Source: Bog-473 sp963781955
GTDB taxonomy: Bacteria; Actinomycetota; Acidimicrobiia; Acidimicrobiales; RAAP-2
Length of the DNA: 64,000 bases
Assembly (NCBI GenBank): GCA_963781955.1
Contig: CAWAHU010000003.1
Coordinates: forward strand, 744,001 to 808,000
Direction: 5' to 3'
Position numbers and translations under genes: made by a program. Each line of letters starts with the position of its first letter. Position 1 is the first letter of the stretch. This document shows positions 25,799 through 34,685 of this stretch, in pieces. The notes under the pieces are model-generated. The model was not told the origin of the DNA. It was given only the letters and a program-made list of their open reading frames with translations, and did not search any database.

Positions 25799-27232
25799 TC
25801 AGAATCCGGCCGCAGGAATGGGGAGAGGCGCGGCGTACCAGCGAACGGATGCCGTGGGGTTCGACTCGGTCGTGGCCCTCACCTGAAGCCGGTGCGGTGT
25901 CCGCCGGGAGACGACGTCAGCGTGGAAATGCTCGGCGCTCACCCAGCCCCCGGTCACTGACACCTCGGAGAAAGGCGTGTGCAAACCGCGGAGGTAGCCG
26001 TCGATCCACTGACTCCGGCGGAGGTCGAAGAGGTTCTCGGACCCCGATACCTGCACGAGCAATCGACTTCCGCCCGGCGTGGGTTCAACCCGGATCCTCT
26101 CGATTCTGTCGATGTAGGGGGTGGTCAGTTTGGTCAGGGGATCCAGATCGGCAAGGGAGGCGACGGAGAACTCCACCGGCGCGCCAGGACCGGACGACGT
26201 CGAATCGATGGTTCGAGTCGACAGGCGAGCAAGTCGCTCGGCCAGCTCCGCGTCGGCTACCGGGTCCGCCCGCATGGACGAGAACGAAGGCAGCAGATGA
26301 CTCCACACGAGTTGGAGCTCGGATTGCATGTCGACGACCTGCGCGGTGCAGGCGATGACGGCATCCTGTTCAGGAAGGATGATCATCAACTGCCCGAACG
26401 CCCCGTCACCGCGTCGGCCACCGTGCCGACACATCCACATGTGATACCCGTAACCCTGCTGCCAGTCGGGGTCGATCGACCACCCGGCGTTGTCGGTCTG
26501 CTTGCGGAGACTCTCGGCCACGAAATCAGCCGGTACAAGCTGCCTTCCCTGCCAGTGGCCACCTCGAAGGAGGAGCTGGCCGAGCTTGGCGACCGACTCC
26601 GTCGTGAGGTGAAGGCCCGAGAACCCCTGGTCGATACCCGTGGACGTGATGAGCCACTCGACCTCGTCGATGCCCAATGGCTCGAACAGGCGGGGGCGCA
26701 GGTACTCGACGACTCGCTCTCCCGTGCAGGCCGTGATGATCGCAGACAGGGTGATCGAGGTGCCCTGGTTGTAGGCGAACGCCGTGCCGGGTTCTTCTTC
26801 GGGCGAGATGGACAGGAAGTTGCGGACCGGATCCGGTCCCATCCTGAGCAGGCGCAGGAAGGTGTCCTCTCGGTGGCCACTCGTCATCGTCAGAAGATGC
26901 TGGACCCGAAGGTTGCGTAGGTGGTCGGGCAGGGGCTCAGGAACGAGGTCGAGAAGCAGATCGGCCACGAGGTCATCGACCGACAGGCGCCCTTCCCCCA
27001 CCGCGATCCCGATGGCCATGGCCGTGAAGGTCTTCGAGAGGGAGTACAGGAGCTGGATGTCCGAGGCGCGATACGGCTCCCACCAGGCCTCGACCGCCAC
27101 CGCTCCGTGGCGAAGGACCATCAGGGAATGCAGGTCGATGTCGGCCGCCTCGAGTGCGTCAAGAAAGGCGACTACCCCGTTGGCGTCGACACCACATTCC
27201 GAGGGAGCGGTGCGAACGAGCGGTTGCGCCAT
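25799..27232 (-). CDS. Beta-lactamase-fold serine hydrolase
   Basis: A 477-residue protein with the class C/penicillin-binding fold: SxxK motif SLSK (64-67), YNQ at 154-156 as the YxN motif, and a glycine-rich late strand (GDGAFGQLMIIL). No signal peptide is seen, so probably a cytoplasmic esterase or amidase (EstB-like) and not a secreted beta-lactamase. The C-terminal 120 residues form an extra beta-rich domain. The 126-bp gap to the acyl-CoA dehydrogenase upstream holds no recognisable gene. Confidence 0.85.
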   Translation of the reverse strand: MAQPLVRTAPSECGVDANGVVAFLDALEAADIDLHSLMVLRHGAVAVEAWWEPYRASDIQLLYSLSKTFTAMAIGIAVGEGRLSVDDLVADLLLDLVPEPLPDHLRNLRVQHLLTMTSGHREDTFLRLLRMGPDPVRNFLSISPEEEPGTAFAYNQGTSITLSAIITACTGERVVEYLRPRLFEPLGIDEVEWLITSTGIDQGFSGLHLTTESVAKLGQLLLRGGHWQGRQLVPADFVAESLRKQTDNAGWSIDPDWQQGYGYHMWMCRHGGRRGDGAFGQLMIILPEQDAVIACTAQVVDMQSELQLVWSHLLPSFSSMRADPVADAELAERLARLSTRTIDSTSSGPGAPVEFSVASLADLDPLTKLTTPYIDRIERIRVEPTPGGSRLLVQVSGSENLFDLRRSQWIDGYLRGLHTPFSEVSVTGGWVSAEHFHADVVSRRTPHRLQVRATTESNPTASVRWYAAPLPIPAAGF

Positions 27233-27358
27233 GACCGCTCATGGTACTGAGGGCACGGCTCCAACTCCCGACGGTCGCGCCCGTCCCGCACGATCGCGCC
27301 GATGTCGAACGTGTCCGTATCGAACCGAGCGCGTGCTCTCGTCGTTGTTCGGTCACGG

Positions 27359-28534
27359 TCATGCTCGCCCCTCCCGGGGAAGCCCGAGCCCGCGTTCGGC
27401 GATGGTGTTCCGCTGGATCTCGTCGGTCCCGCCGCCGAGTCGCAAACCCGGTGCGAACAGGAGCCGCTCCACCCACGGGCCCGCCTCGCGGTGCCCCGGC
27501 GTCGTTCCCGACACGCCCAGCACCTGCATGGCGTCGTCAGCCGTGCGGCGGGCATGCTCGGAGTAGAGGAGCTTGGTGACCGAGCCTCCTGCGCGGACCC
27601 CGGCGTTGGCGGTGACGCGGGCCTGGAGGATGTCGAGCACTCGCTCCCGGCTGTACGCCGCGGCCACCACCTGCCGCACGACCGCGTCGTCGCTCCGGCC
27701 GAGTCGCTGGGCCAGGGTGACCAGCTGACCGGCCGCCCGCCCGCTCGTGCCTCCCCCGATGGCGGCCCGCTCACTCGAGAGCATGGTGCGCAGGACCGCC
27801 CAACCACCGCCCGCCGTGCCGATCAATGCGTGCTCGGGTACGGAGACCTCGTCGAGGAACACCTCGTTGAAGTGGTACCCACCCGACATCTGCCGCAGCG
27901 GCCGCACCTCGACACCCGGCGCGTGCATGTCCAGCACGACGCACGAGAGCCCCGACCGGCCGGGATCCGGCTCGCTGCGAGCCAAGAGCAATGCGAAGTC
28001 GGCTGTGCCGGCCCCCGACGTCCACACCTTCTGCCCCGTGACCGACCAACCTCCGGACACCGGCGTGGCGCGGGTGCTGACGCTGGCGAGATCGGAACCG
28101 GCTCCCGGCTCGGACAGGAGCTGACACCAGCTCTCCTCTCCCCGGAGCACCTTTGGGAGGTGCTCGGCGCGTTGGACCGCCGTGCCGTACTCGAAGAGAA
28201 CAGGCGGCACCATCTCAAGCGCGATGGCGATCATCTTCGTGGAGACTCCGTAGCGCGCCTGCTCCTCGACGAAGATCTCGTCCTGCCAGGGCGGCTCTTC
28301 GGCCCCGCCGTACGCTTTCGGCCAGGACCGCCCGGCGAAGCCGGCCTCGAACACCCGCCGCTGCCATGCCGTGGTCACCCCGAGGGCCCCGCGCTCGCGC
28401 CGGTGGTACTCCTCTGGCGTGTCGGCGCTGACGAGGTGCGCTGCGGAGAAGTCCCCGGGTTCCCCTTTGCGCGGCGCGTTGGCCTCCAGCCACGCCATCA
28501 CGCGGGAGCGGAATGCCGCCGGCGTCTCAGTCAT
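27359..28534 (-). CDS. Acyl-CoA dehydrogenase family protein
   Basis: A 391-residue FAD flavoprotein. It has the N-terminal helical domain, the middle beta domain with SEPGAGSDLAS and GQKVWTSGAG, and the C-terminal helices with GGTDEIQRNTIAERGLGLP. It should oxidise an acyl-CoA to the 2-enoyl-CoA. In steroid catabolism such enzymes often work as alpha2beta2 heterodimers, but no second ACAD is adjacent. It follows the amidohydrolase by 12 bp, in the transcription unit headed by the palindrome at 29737. Confidence 0.92.
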   Translation of the reverse strand: MTETPAAFRSRVMAWLEANAPRKGEPGDFSAAHLVSADTPEEYHRRERGALGVTTAWQRRVFEAGFAGRSWPKAYGGAEEPPWQDEIFVEEQARYGVSTKMIAIALEMVPPVLFEYGTAVQRAEHLPKVLRGEESWCQLLSEPGAGSDLASVSTRATPVSGGWSVTGQKVWTSGAGTADFALLLARSEPDPGRSGLSCVVLDMHAPGVEVRPLRQMSGGYHFNEVFLDEVSVPEHALIGTAGGGWAVLRTMLSSERAAIGGGTSGRAAGQLVTLAQRLGRSDDAVVRQVVAAAYSRERVLDILQARVTANAGVRAGGSVTKLLYSEHARRTADDAMQVLGVSGTTPGHREAGPWVERLLFAPGLRLGGGTDEIQRNTIAERGLGLPREGRA

Positions 28535-28546
28535 GCCGAAGGTGCA

Positions 28547-29722
28547 TCAGGCGACGTCGACCCCCAGCAGTTCGACCGCGTTGTCACGGGCGATGCGCTG
28601 CACGTCCTCGCCGGGCAGGCCTGCCAGCGTCTCGGTGACGAAATCGAACGGCTGCCGCGTGCCTTCGGCGTGTGGCCAGTCCGAACCGAGGAGGAGCCGG
28701 TCGACCCGGACGTCGCCCAGGAGCTCGGGCACCTGGTCCTCCCAGAACGGCGTCACCCAGACGTGCTCGCCGAACACCTGACGCGGGTGGTCCTTGAAGT
28801 AGCCCGGGCTGCGGTTGGCGGCGTCGTCGAGGCGGTGCAGCAAGTCGGGGATCCAGCTGGCCCCGTTCTCCACGCTGGCCAGCCGCAATCCGGGGAACCG
28901 CTCGAAGAGCAGGTGGCACAGGGCGGCTCCGTAGAAGTCCGTGACCGCGCGCGCCTTGGTCAGCACGCCGCGCAATGGGGAGCGGAACAGGGAGCTCTCG
29001 GCGCTGCCCGGCTCCCACATCTGAACGAGCGTGTCGTAGCCGTCAAGACCCGCATGCGTGGCGACGACCACGCCGGACTCCTCGGCCAGACCCCAGAACG
29101 CGTCGTAGGCCGGATCGAAGGGCGATCGATAGCCGCCCGGCACGGGGACCGGGGCGTTCCGGACGTTGACGACGACAGCACCCCGGTCGAGGACGGCACG
29201 CAGTTCGGCGTGGGCGGCTTGCGGGTCGAGGAAGGGAACGTACGGGACAGCGATCATCCGGCCCTCGCAGCGGTAGCCCCAGTCCTCGTCGAGCCACCGG
29301 TTGAAGCCGGTGAAGACCTTGGCGCACGCGTCGGGGTCGTCGCGGAGGGCTTCCTCGAGGCCGACGCCGAGCGTCGGGAAGAGCAGTATCGCCGCCAACC
29401 CCTGCTCGTCCATGCGGCGCAGCCGAGCGGCCCGGTCGCGGTACTCGGGGCGTATGGGTTCGAGCTCACCGAACGCCTCGACGATGGTCTCGTGCTTCGG
29501 ATTGCCGCGGTACCAGTCGAACAGGGCTCCGGGGCGGGCCACCGGGTCGAAGGTCGGGTTGGCGATGTAGGAGTTGACCCTCCCGCCCACGATGAGGCGG
29601 CGGCGGCCGTCGATCTCCGCCCAGCGCACCCCGCGGTTTCCCAGGGACGTGTCCTGGTGCCGGGTGAGGGCGTCCTCCGCCTCGTAGTAGTGGTTGTCGA
29701 AGTCGAAGATCCGGCCGGTCAT
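28547..29722 (-). CDS. Amidohydrolase family (ACMSD-like decarboxylase/hydrolase)
   Basis: A 391-residue TIM-barrel metal-dependent protein of the amidohydrolase 2 group. FDFDNHYYE near the N-terminus replaces the more common DxHxH metal pair, ATHAGLDGYD gives a metal His, and GSDWPHAEG near residue 350 gives the catalytic Asp. Members decarboxylate or hydrolyse cyclic acids. First gene after an 18-bp palindrome that sits only 15 nt before its ATG. Confidence 0.85.
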   Translation of the reverse strand: MTGRIFDFDNHYYEAEDALTRHQDTSLGNRGVRWAEIDGRRRLIVGGRVNSYIANPTFDPVARPGALFDWYRGNPKHETIVEAFGELEPIRPEYRDRAARLRRMDEQGLAAILLFPTLGVGLEEALRDDPDACAKVFTGFNRWLDEDWGYRCEGRMIAVPYVPFLDPQAAHAELRAVLDRGAVVVNVRNAPVPVPGGYRSPFDPAYDAFWGLAEESGVVVATHAGLDGYDTLVQMWEPGSAESSLFRSPLRGVLTKARAVTDFYGAALCHLLFERFPGLRLASVENGASWIPDLLHRLDDAANRSPGYFKDHPRQVFGEHVWVTPFWEDQVPELLGDVRVDRLLLGSDWPHAEGTRQPFDFVTETLAGLPGEDVQRIARDNAVELLGVDVA

Positions 29723-29736
29723 GGCCCTCGATCATA

Positions 29737-29754
29737 TTCGAAATTGATTTCGAA
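29737..29754. promoter_or_regulatory. Palindromic operator site 1 (probable TetR target)
   Basis: TTCGAAA-N4-TTTCGAA is a perfect inverted repeat with 7-bp arms. It is AT-rich in a GC-rich background and lies 15 nt upstream of the amidohydrolase start. It shares the TCGA-N8-TCGA core and spacing with sites at 32383 and 37472. Confidence 0.7.
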
Positions 29755-29796
29755 ATCATCCCCGGCGGGCGGTAGGGCGGCGCGGTTTCCCCCTGG

Positions 29797-31410
29797 TCAG
29801 CGCAGCAGGGGGTCCAGCCGGGTCCTGTCGTCGGGCTCCACCGGGCGCAGCCCCTCACCCTTTCCAGGTCGCCAGTACACGGCCTCGGCCCGCCACGCCT
29901 CACGGCGGAGCTGCTGCTTGTCGACCTTCATGCTGGCCAGCTTGGGGAGCTCGACCGCCACGCGGACGAAGGCCGGACGCCACTTCGTCCCCAGGTCGGG
30001 CTGCCGGGCCAGGAACTCGTCGAACGCGGCGGGGTCGAACGCTGCCCCGGTTTCGAGCTCGAGCGCCGCCATGACCCGGTCGCCGACCGGGTCGTCAGGC
30101 ACGGCGTACACGGCCACGGAGCGGACTGCGGGGTACCGGGCGATGATCGCCTCCACCGGGGCACCGGCGAAGTTCTCACCGTCCACCCGGAGCCACTCGT
30201 TCGACCTTCCGGCGAAGTAAAGCCACCCGTCGCGGTCGCGGTACGCCAGGTCTCCCGACCAGTACCAGCCGTTGCGGAACCGGGCCCGGGTGGCGTCCTC
30301 GTTCTTGTAGTACCCCTCGAACCCGCTCGTCGGCTCCGTCTCGACGATCTCGCCCACCGCAGCCTCGAGATTGGTGGGGTGACCATCGGGACCGAGCTCC
30401 ACCGGCGGGCACGCTTCCCCGGTATCGGCATCGAGCACCTTGACACTCGAGTCGGCCGTGCCGAGTGCACCTGGGGGCATCGAAGGGTCTCGTCGGATGA
30501 TGATGATCCCCTCGGTGGACCCGTAGCTGTCCCGGACCGTGCACCCGAACCGGCGTGCGAACTCGCGGATGTCGCGCTCGGAGGCCTCGTTGCCGATGGC
30601 GAGACGCAGTGGGTTGTCGGGGTCGTCGGGGAGCTCCGGTGTGGCGAGGATGTAATTGAGGACCTTGCCGGTGTACGTGAGCATCGTCACTCCGTAGCGC
30701 CGGACGTCGGGCAGTGTTGCCGATGCGGAGAACCGCGACCGCGTCGCGATCGGGATGCCGGCCGTGAGAGCGGAGGCCCAGCCCGTGAACAAGGAGCTCG
30801 AATGGAAGAACGGCAGCGGGGAGTAGATGACGTCCCCCGGTCCGAGTTGGGCGATCGTCGCGACATGCCCACCAGTGCCGGCGAAACGACCCTGGGTGCA
30901 GCGCACCGCCTTGGGCAGGCCTGTCGATCCGGACGTGAAGATGAGAAGGAAGAGGTCCTCCTCGGCGACGGGGCCGTTCGGAAGAGCAGCGGGGCGACGC
31001 TCGAGGTGGGCCTGGTAGTCGTTGCTGTCGACGACGAGCACCCTGTCGGAGGGCATCTCCGTGTCCACGTCGTCGAGCAAGTCCAGGTGATCACCCGACG
31101 TCACGAGGACCTGGCAATCGGTGTGTCGGATAAGCTGGCCGAGCTGGTCGCCGCGATAGGTGGAATTGATCCCGACCACGACCTTGCCCGACAACGCGGC
31201 TGCCGCGAGCCAGAACACGTACTCGGGGACGTTGTCGAGGAGCACGCCGATGTGCGGCGGGCGGGAGCGGTCCTGCATGCCGTCGAACAGCGCGGCCCGC
31301 CGACTCGCTTCCTCGACCAGCTCCCGGTAGGACCAGGAACGGTCCTCGAAGAGGAACGCCCCGGCATCGTCCCCCGCGCGACGCCGGAGGAGCTCAGCGG
31401 CCGTCGTCAT
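29797..31410 (-). CDS. AMP-dependent acyl-CoA synthetase
   Basis: A 537-residue ANL-superfamily enzyme. P-loop-like motif FTSGSTGLPKAV (A3), DSYGSTEG (A5), WYWSGDLAYRDRDGW (A7) and a final lysine motif SMKVDKQQLR. It activates a carboxylic acid to its CoA thioester. The ATG at 31410 forms an ATGA overlap with the SMP-30 gene stop. The longer open frame upstream is a shadow. Two such ligases occur in the palindrome-marked region. Confidence 0.92.
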   Translation of the reverse strand: MTTAAELLRRRAGDDAGAFLFEDRSWSYRELVEEASRRAALFDGMQDRSRPPHIGVLLDNVPEYVFWLAAAALSGKVVVGINSTYRGDQLGQLIRHTDCQVLVTSGDHLDLLDDVDTEMPSDRVLVVDSNDYQAHLERRPAALPNGPVAEEDLFLLIFTSGSTGLPKAVRCTQGRFAGTGGHVATIAQLGPGDVIYSPLPFFHSSSLFTGWASALTAGIPIATRSRFSASATLPDVRRYGVTMLTYTGKVLNYILATPELPDDPDNPLRLAIGNEASERDIREFARRFGCTVRDSYGSTEGIIIIRRDPSMPPGALGTADSSVKVLDADTGEACPPVELGPDGHPTNLEAAVGEIVETEPTSGFEGYYKNEDATRARFRNGWYWSGDLAYRDRDGWLYFAGRSNEWLRVDGENFAGAPVEAIIARYPAVRSVAVYAVPDDPVGDRVMAALELETGAAFDPAAFDEFLARQPDLGTKWRPAFVRVAVELPKLASMKVDKQQLRREAWRAEAVYWRPGKGEGLRPVEPDDRTRLDPLLR

Positions 31411-32369
31411 GGACGCCGGGGGGCGACCACGAGGCCGGGGCGTGGCCACTGAGCCTCCACGACGCTCCCGGACCGGGAAAGCGTGATCACAGCACGGCGG
31501 CGATCGAGACCTCCGAACGCGATGTTCGTCGTGACGTCCCCGGGGACCGGGTAGACGTCCGCCTCCTGGCCGTCGGGCGTGATGGCGACGAGGCCGTCTC
31601 CGATTGCGCCGATGACGACGCGCCCGTCGTCCTCGACGGCGAGCGAGTCGAACGAGTACGGCGTGGCGGCGATGCATTTCCCGCCGTGGCGGATGGCGAT
31701 CGAATCACCGGAGACCGCCACCTCGCCCGGTCCCGTCAGCTCCCAGGCCCACAACCTCCCGGTGTGCGTCTCGGCGACGTACACCCGCCGCCCGTCGGGG
31801 GACAGTCCGACGCCGTTCGGGCCGTTGAGCGGGAACGCGACCTCCCGGACCACCGTCCCGTCGGGCGGGACGTAGTAGAGGCCGCCACGGTCGACGCTGG
31901 CCCGTCGCCCCTTGCCGTGATCGGTGAACCACAGCCCTCCGACCTCGTCGAACACCAGGTCGTTCGGCCCGCGGAGCGGGGAGCCTTCGCACTCGCGGTG
32001 CAGCACGGTCACGTCACCGGTCTCGAGGTCGATCCGCTCGATCCACCCACCGGTGAACCCCGGCGGTTCGTTCGTGTGGGTGGTCCGGTCGATGGGGATG
32101 CGGATCCCGCCCTCGACCTCGCTCCACAAGAAGCCTCCGTTGTTGGCCACAATGGCCGTCGTCGGCGTTTCGAGCGCCAGTCCGTTCGGTCCGCCCCCCG
32201 GGGTGGCCACGACGGCGACGTCGCCGTCGTCGGTGATCCGCAGCACCCGGCCGCCGTCGATGTCCACCGCGAAGACGGCCCCGTCCGGCGCGATCGCCGG
32301 ACCTTCGGTGAACCCCAGACCATGAGCCAGGACTTCGAACGCCAAGGGGTCGTGAACGGTGACTCTCAT
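31407..32369 (-). CDS. SMP-30/gluconolactonase-like lactonase
   Basis: A 320-residue six-bladed beta-propeller. Conserved metal-site residues appear as FTEGPAIAPDG (Glu), GPNGLALE, GPNDLVFD and SFDSLAVEDDG. It hydrolyses a lactone, which in Baeyer-Villiger or ring-cleavage routes opens the ring for CoA activation by the ligase that overlaps it. Start ATG 32369 with AGGAGC upstream; an operator-like palindrome ends 14 nt before it. Divergent from the TetR gene. Confidence 0.88.
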   Translation of the reverse strand: MRVTVHDPLAFEVLAHGLGFTEGPAIAPDGAVFAVDIDGGRVLRITDDGDVAVVATPGGGPNGLALETPTTAIVANNGGFLWSEVEGGIRIPIDRTTHTNEPPGFTGGWIERIDLETGDVTVLHRECEGSPLRGPNDLVFDEVGGLWFTDHGKGRRASVDRGGLYYVPPDGTVVREVAFPLNGPNGVGLSPDGRRVYVAETHTGRLWAWELTGPGEVAVSGDSIAIRHGGKCIAATPYSFDSLAVEDDGRVVIGAIGDGLVAITPDGQEADVYPVPGDVTTNIAFGGLDRRRAVITLSRSGSVVEAQWPRPGLVVAPRRP

Positions 32370-32382
32370 CGTGCTCCTAGAA

Positions 32383-32400
32383 ATCGAATTCGACTTCGAT
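32383..32400. promoter_or_regulatory. Palindromic operator site 2 between the SMP-30 and tetR genes
   Basis: ATCGAAT-N4-CTTCGAT has 7-bp arms, six of seven pairing. It lies in the 136-bp divergent gap, 14 nt from the lactonase start and 105 nt from the TetR start. It keeps the TCGA-N8-TCGA spacing of the other two sites. Position next to tetR supports autoregulation. Confidence 0.7.
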
Positions 32401-32505
32401 ACTAAGGTAGCGGGCGCCGCACCTCGGTGCCTGCCCGGGCGCCCGTCGTTGACGAGTCGGCCTCCACCGTGACCGCGGCGAACACGAAAGGAACGGGGGC
32501 CCACC

Positions 32506-33189
32506 GTGACCCAAGCGGGTGCCGAGAAGAACGCCGTGCGTGGCGCACCCCGATCGCCGAAGGGCGTACAGACGCGGGCGCGCCTGGTGGAGGCAGCAAA
32601 GACCGTCTTCGAGCGGGACGGCTTCCTCGAGGCTCGCATCGTCGACATAGCGGAGTCCGCCAACCTGGCCCCGGGCAGCTTCTACCACTACTTCGACTCC
32701 AAGGAGGAGCTGTTCCTCGAGGTGGCGCAGATGCAAGAGGAGCGGCTGACGGCGCCGGCCCGCGAGCCGGGCGCGGAGGGGCCCGATGGTTCGCCCGGTG
32801 ACCGCATCCGGCGGGCCAACCGGCTCTACCTCGAGCGCTACCGCGACGAGGCGGCGCTGATGGGTGTGATCGAGCAGGTGTCACGCTACGACGAGGACGT
32901 GAACACGGCCCGCATGGCCACGATGAAGCACTTCGTCGAGCGTGCCGAGCAGTCGATCCGACATTGGCAGAAGGAGGGGCTGGCGGACCAACGCCTTGAT
33001 CCCTCCATGGCCGCCGACGCTCTCGGAGCGATGATCGCCCGGGTAGCCGAGTTGTGGCTGGTCCAGGGCTATCGCGACTACGACTTCGAAACGGCGGTCG
33101 AGCAGCTCAGCCTGCTCTGGGCGAACGCGCTCGGCTTCGGGAGCACGCGGTCCGACGGCACCACGAAACCCCGCTCGACGAAGCGTTGA
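32506..33189 (+). CDS. TetR/AcrR family transcriptional regulator
   Basis: A 227-residue protein with a GTG start. The N-terminal helix-turn-helix (about 20-66) contains ARIVDIAESANLAPGSFYHYF, the standard TetR recognition region. The C-terminal part is helical and ligand-binding. It is divergent from the lactonase/ligase genes across a palindrome that recurs at 29737 and 37472, so it is the best candidate for the repressor of this catabolic region. The ligand is probably an acyl-CoA of the pathway (inference). Confidence 0.9.
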   Translation: MTQAGAEKNAVRGAPRSPKGVQTRARLVEAAKTVFERDGFLEARIVDIAESANLAPGSFYHYFDSKEELFLEVAQMQEERLTAPAREPGAEGPDGSPGDRIRRANRLYLERYRDEAALMGVIEQVSRYDEDVNTARMATMKHFVERAEQSIRHWQKEGLADQRLDPSMAADALGAMIARVAELWLVQGYRDYDFETAVEQLSLLWANALGFGSTRSDGTTKPRSTKR

Positions 33190-33221
33190 AGTCGTTCGAG
33201 GCTCACCCCGAGCCCGGACGC

Positions 33222-33257
33222 CTCGCGTCGGGGGCGGCGACCGACTCCCGACGCGAG
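33222..33257. terminator. Hairpin between convergent genes
   Basis: CTCGCGTCGGG and CCCGACGCGAG are perfect 11-bp arms around a 14-nt loop. The hairpin sits between the convergent ends of the TetR gene (33189) and the solute-binding protein gene (33270). No U-tract follows, but such hairpins often serve as bidirectional terminators in actinobacteria. Confidence 0.65.
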
Positions 33258-33269
33258 AGGCCTGACCGC

Positions 33270-34529
33270 CTACGACGTCGCGTTGGCCGTCGTCGTCCCC
33301 GGGATGTCTGTCCCGCAGGTCGGCTGGGAGGAGACCGGGACGAATCCGGTCTTCTTGGCCTGCACGAACCACGAGCAGCTCTTGGCGTCGTCATGCCCGA
33401 AGTCGGTCGAGTAGTTCCAGCTCTGGGGCAGGAGCCCGTTGGCGTTGTACGACTTGACCCCGCGCAGCTCCTTGATGACGCCGGCCCGGGTGGGGTTCGG
33501 CCCTGCGAGCTGCAGGCCCTTGATCATGAGGTCCGCGCCCAGCCAGGCTTCGTACTCGCTGAACGAGGGGAAGTCGGTCTTGGAGTAGCCGTCGTACTTC
33601 TCCATGGCAGCCTGCATCTGCTTCGTGCCGGCGTTGGGCAGCGACCACGGACGGAAGAGGGAGTAGAAGTAGTCCCCCTGCAGGGCCGGCCACGCCGCAG
33701 ACTTGATCACGTCGGGCTGGTAGCCGGTCGCGAACATGGACGCCTTCAGCTTGACTCCGGCCTGCTGCAGGGCCTCCGCCAGGGCGAAGTTCGAGTTGTT
33801 GTCCATGTTGGGTACGAGCGCGTCGATGTGGTTCTGCTTCGCCACCAGCGCATCGCTGGTGAAGCTGACACCGCCGAAGGGCACCGTGGTGTTGAGGACG
33901 CCGACCTTGCCTCCGGCGTGCTTGAACGAGTCCGCCGTCTGGATGGCGGCGCGGCTGGAAGACGGCGAGATGCCGTAGCCGTAGGTGCCGAGCACCGTGG
34001 CGCCGTGCTGCTTGAGGAAGTTCCCCGCCAGCGTGGTCACCGGGTATTTCGGATCGAGGCTGCCGACGTCGGCGGCGAACATGTTGGTATAGGGCTGCTG
34101 ACCCCATTCCGGCCCGTCGCTGTACGACCCGGTTACGGGGACGCCCTGCTGCTGGGGGTACTTGGCCGCCAGGAAGAACAACGGGCTCTGCGAGACGATG
34201 CCGAAGGCCTTGGAATCGGCCTCCTGGACAGCCGTGGCGATCTGCGAGGGGCTCGTCTGGTCGTCGATGACGAGCGGCACCAGCTTGTGACCGTTGACGC
34301 CACCCTCGGCGTTCTGCAATGCGATCCTCGCCTTGAAGGCGCCTGGGGACGTCCCGTCTTCGGACCCGCCGGGGCCCGTCACCGAGGTGATGTAGGCGAT
34401 GGTGATCGGCGCCGGTGAGGCCGCGGCCGGCGTGGGTGTCGTCGCCAGCACCGCCACCGGTAGCCCGGCCGTCAAGGCCAGGAGCGCCGCACCGACGGAT
34501 CCCCGCCTGGCCTTGCTTCGTGGTTGCAT
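33270..34529 (-). CDS. ABC-type branched-chain amino-acid-like solute-binding protein
   Basis: A 419-residue protein with a signal peptide (about 1-38, ending TPAAASPA) and a type I periplasmic-binding fold (ITIAYITSVTGPGG, NGHKLVPLVIDD, YEAWLGADLMIKGL). The strong GGAGG ahead of the ATG supports the start. No lipobox Cys and no adjacent permease or ATPase genes, as with the protein at 5307. Located downstream of an acyl-CoA ligase and a phosphotransferase, it may bind the substrate of this catabolic cluster for uptake or sensing. Confidence 0.85.
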   Translation of the reverse strand: MQPRSKARRGSVGAALLALTAGLPVAVLATTPTPAAASPAPITIAYITSVTGPGGSEDGTSPGAFKARIALQNAEGGVNGHKLVPLVIDDQTSPSQIATAVQEADSKAFGIVSQSPLFFLAAKYPQQQGVPVTGSYSDGPEWGQQPYTNMFAADVGSLDPKYPVTTLAGNFLKQHGATVLGTYGYGISPSSSRAAIQTADSFKHAGGKVGVLNTTVPFGGVSFTSDALVAKQNHIDALVPNMDNNSNFALAEALQQAGVKLKASMFATGYQPDVIKSAAWPALQGDYFYSLFRPWSLPNAGTKQMQAAMEKYDGYSKTDFPSFSEYEAWLGADLMIKGLQLAGPNPTRAGVIKELRGVKSYNANGLLPQSWNYSTDFGHDDAKSCSWFVQAKKTGFVPVSSQPTCGTDIPGTTTANATS

Positions 34530-34685
34530 GAATGTCTGCCTCCCCCCGACCTCTGGTCAGGTGACGTGCGAGCGGGCTCGCTCAGCTGCTGGATTGGGTC
34601 GTTCAGGTCTCTCTGAGTGGCCGCAAAGTAGCGGTTCACAGACTTCCGCGGGGCGCGGGCCCGCCACCCCGGGTTCGGGCGCAGC

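Noticed and set aside
27302..30220. A 972-codon open frame on the plus strand
   Set aside because: Antisense to the acyl-CoA dehydrogenase and amidohydrolase genes, both of which have complete family motifs.
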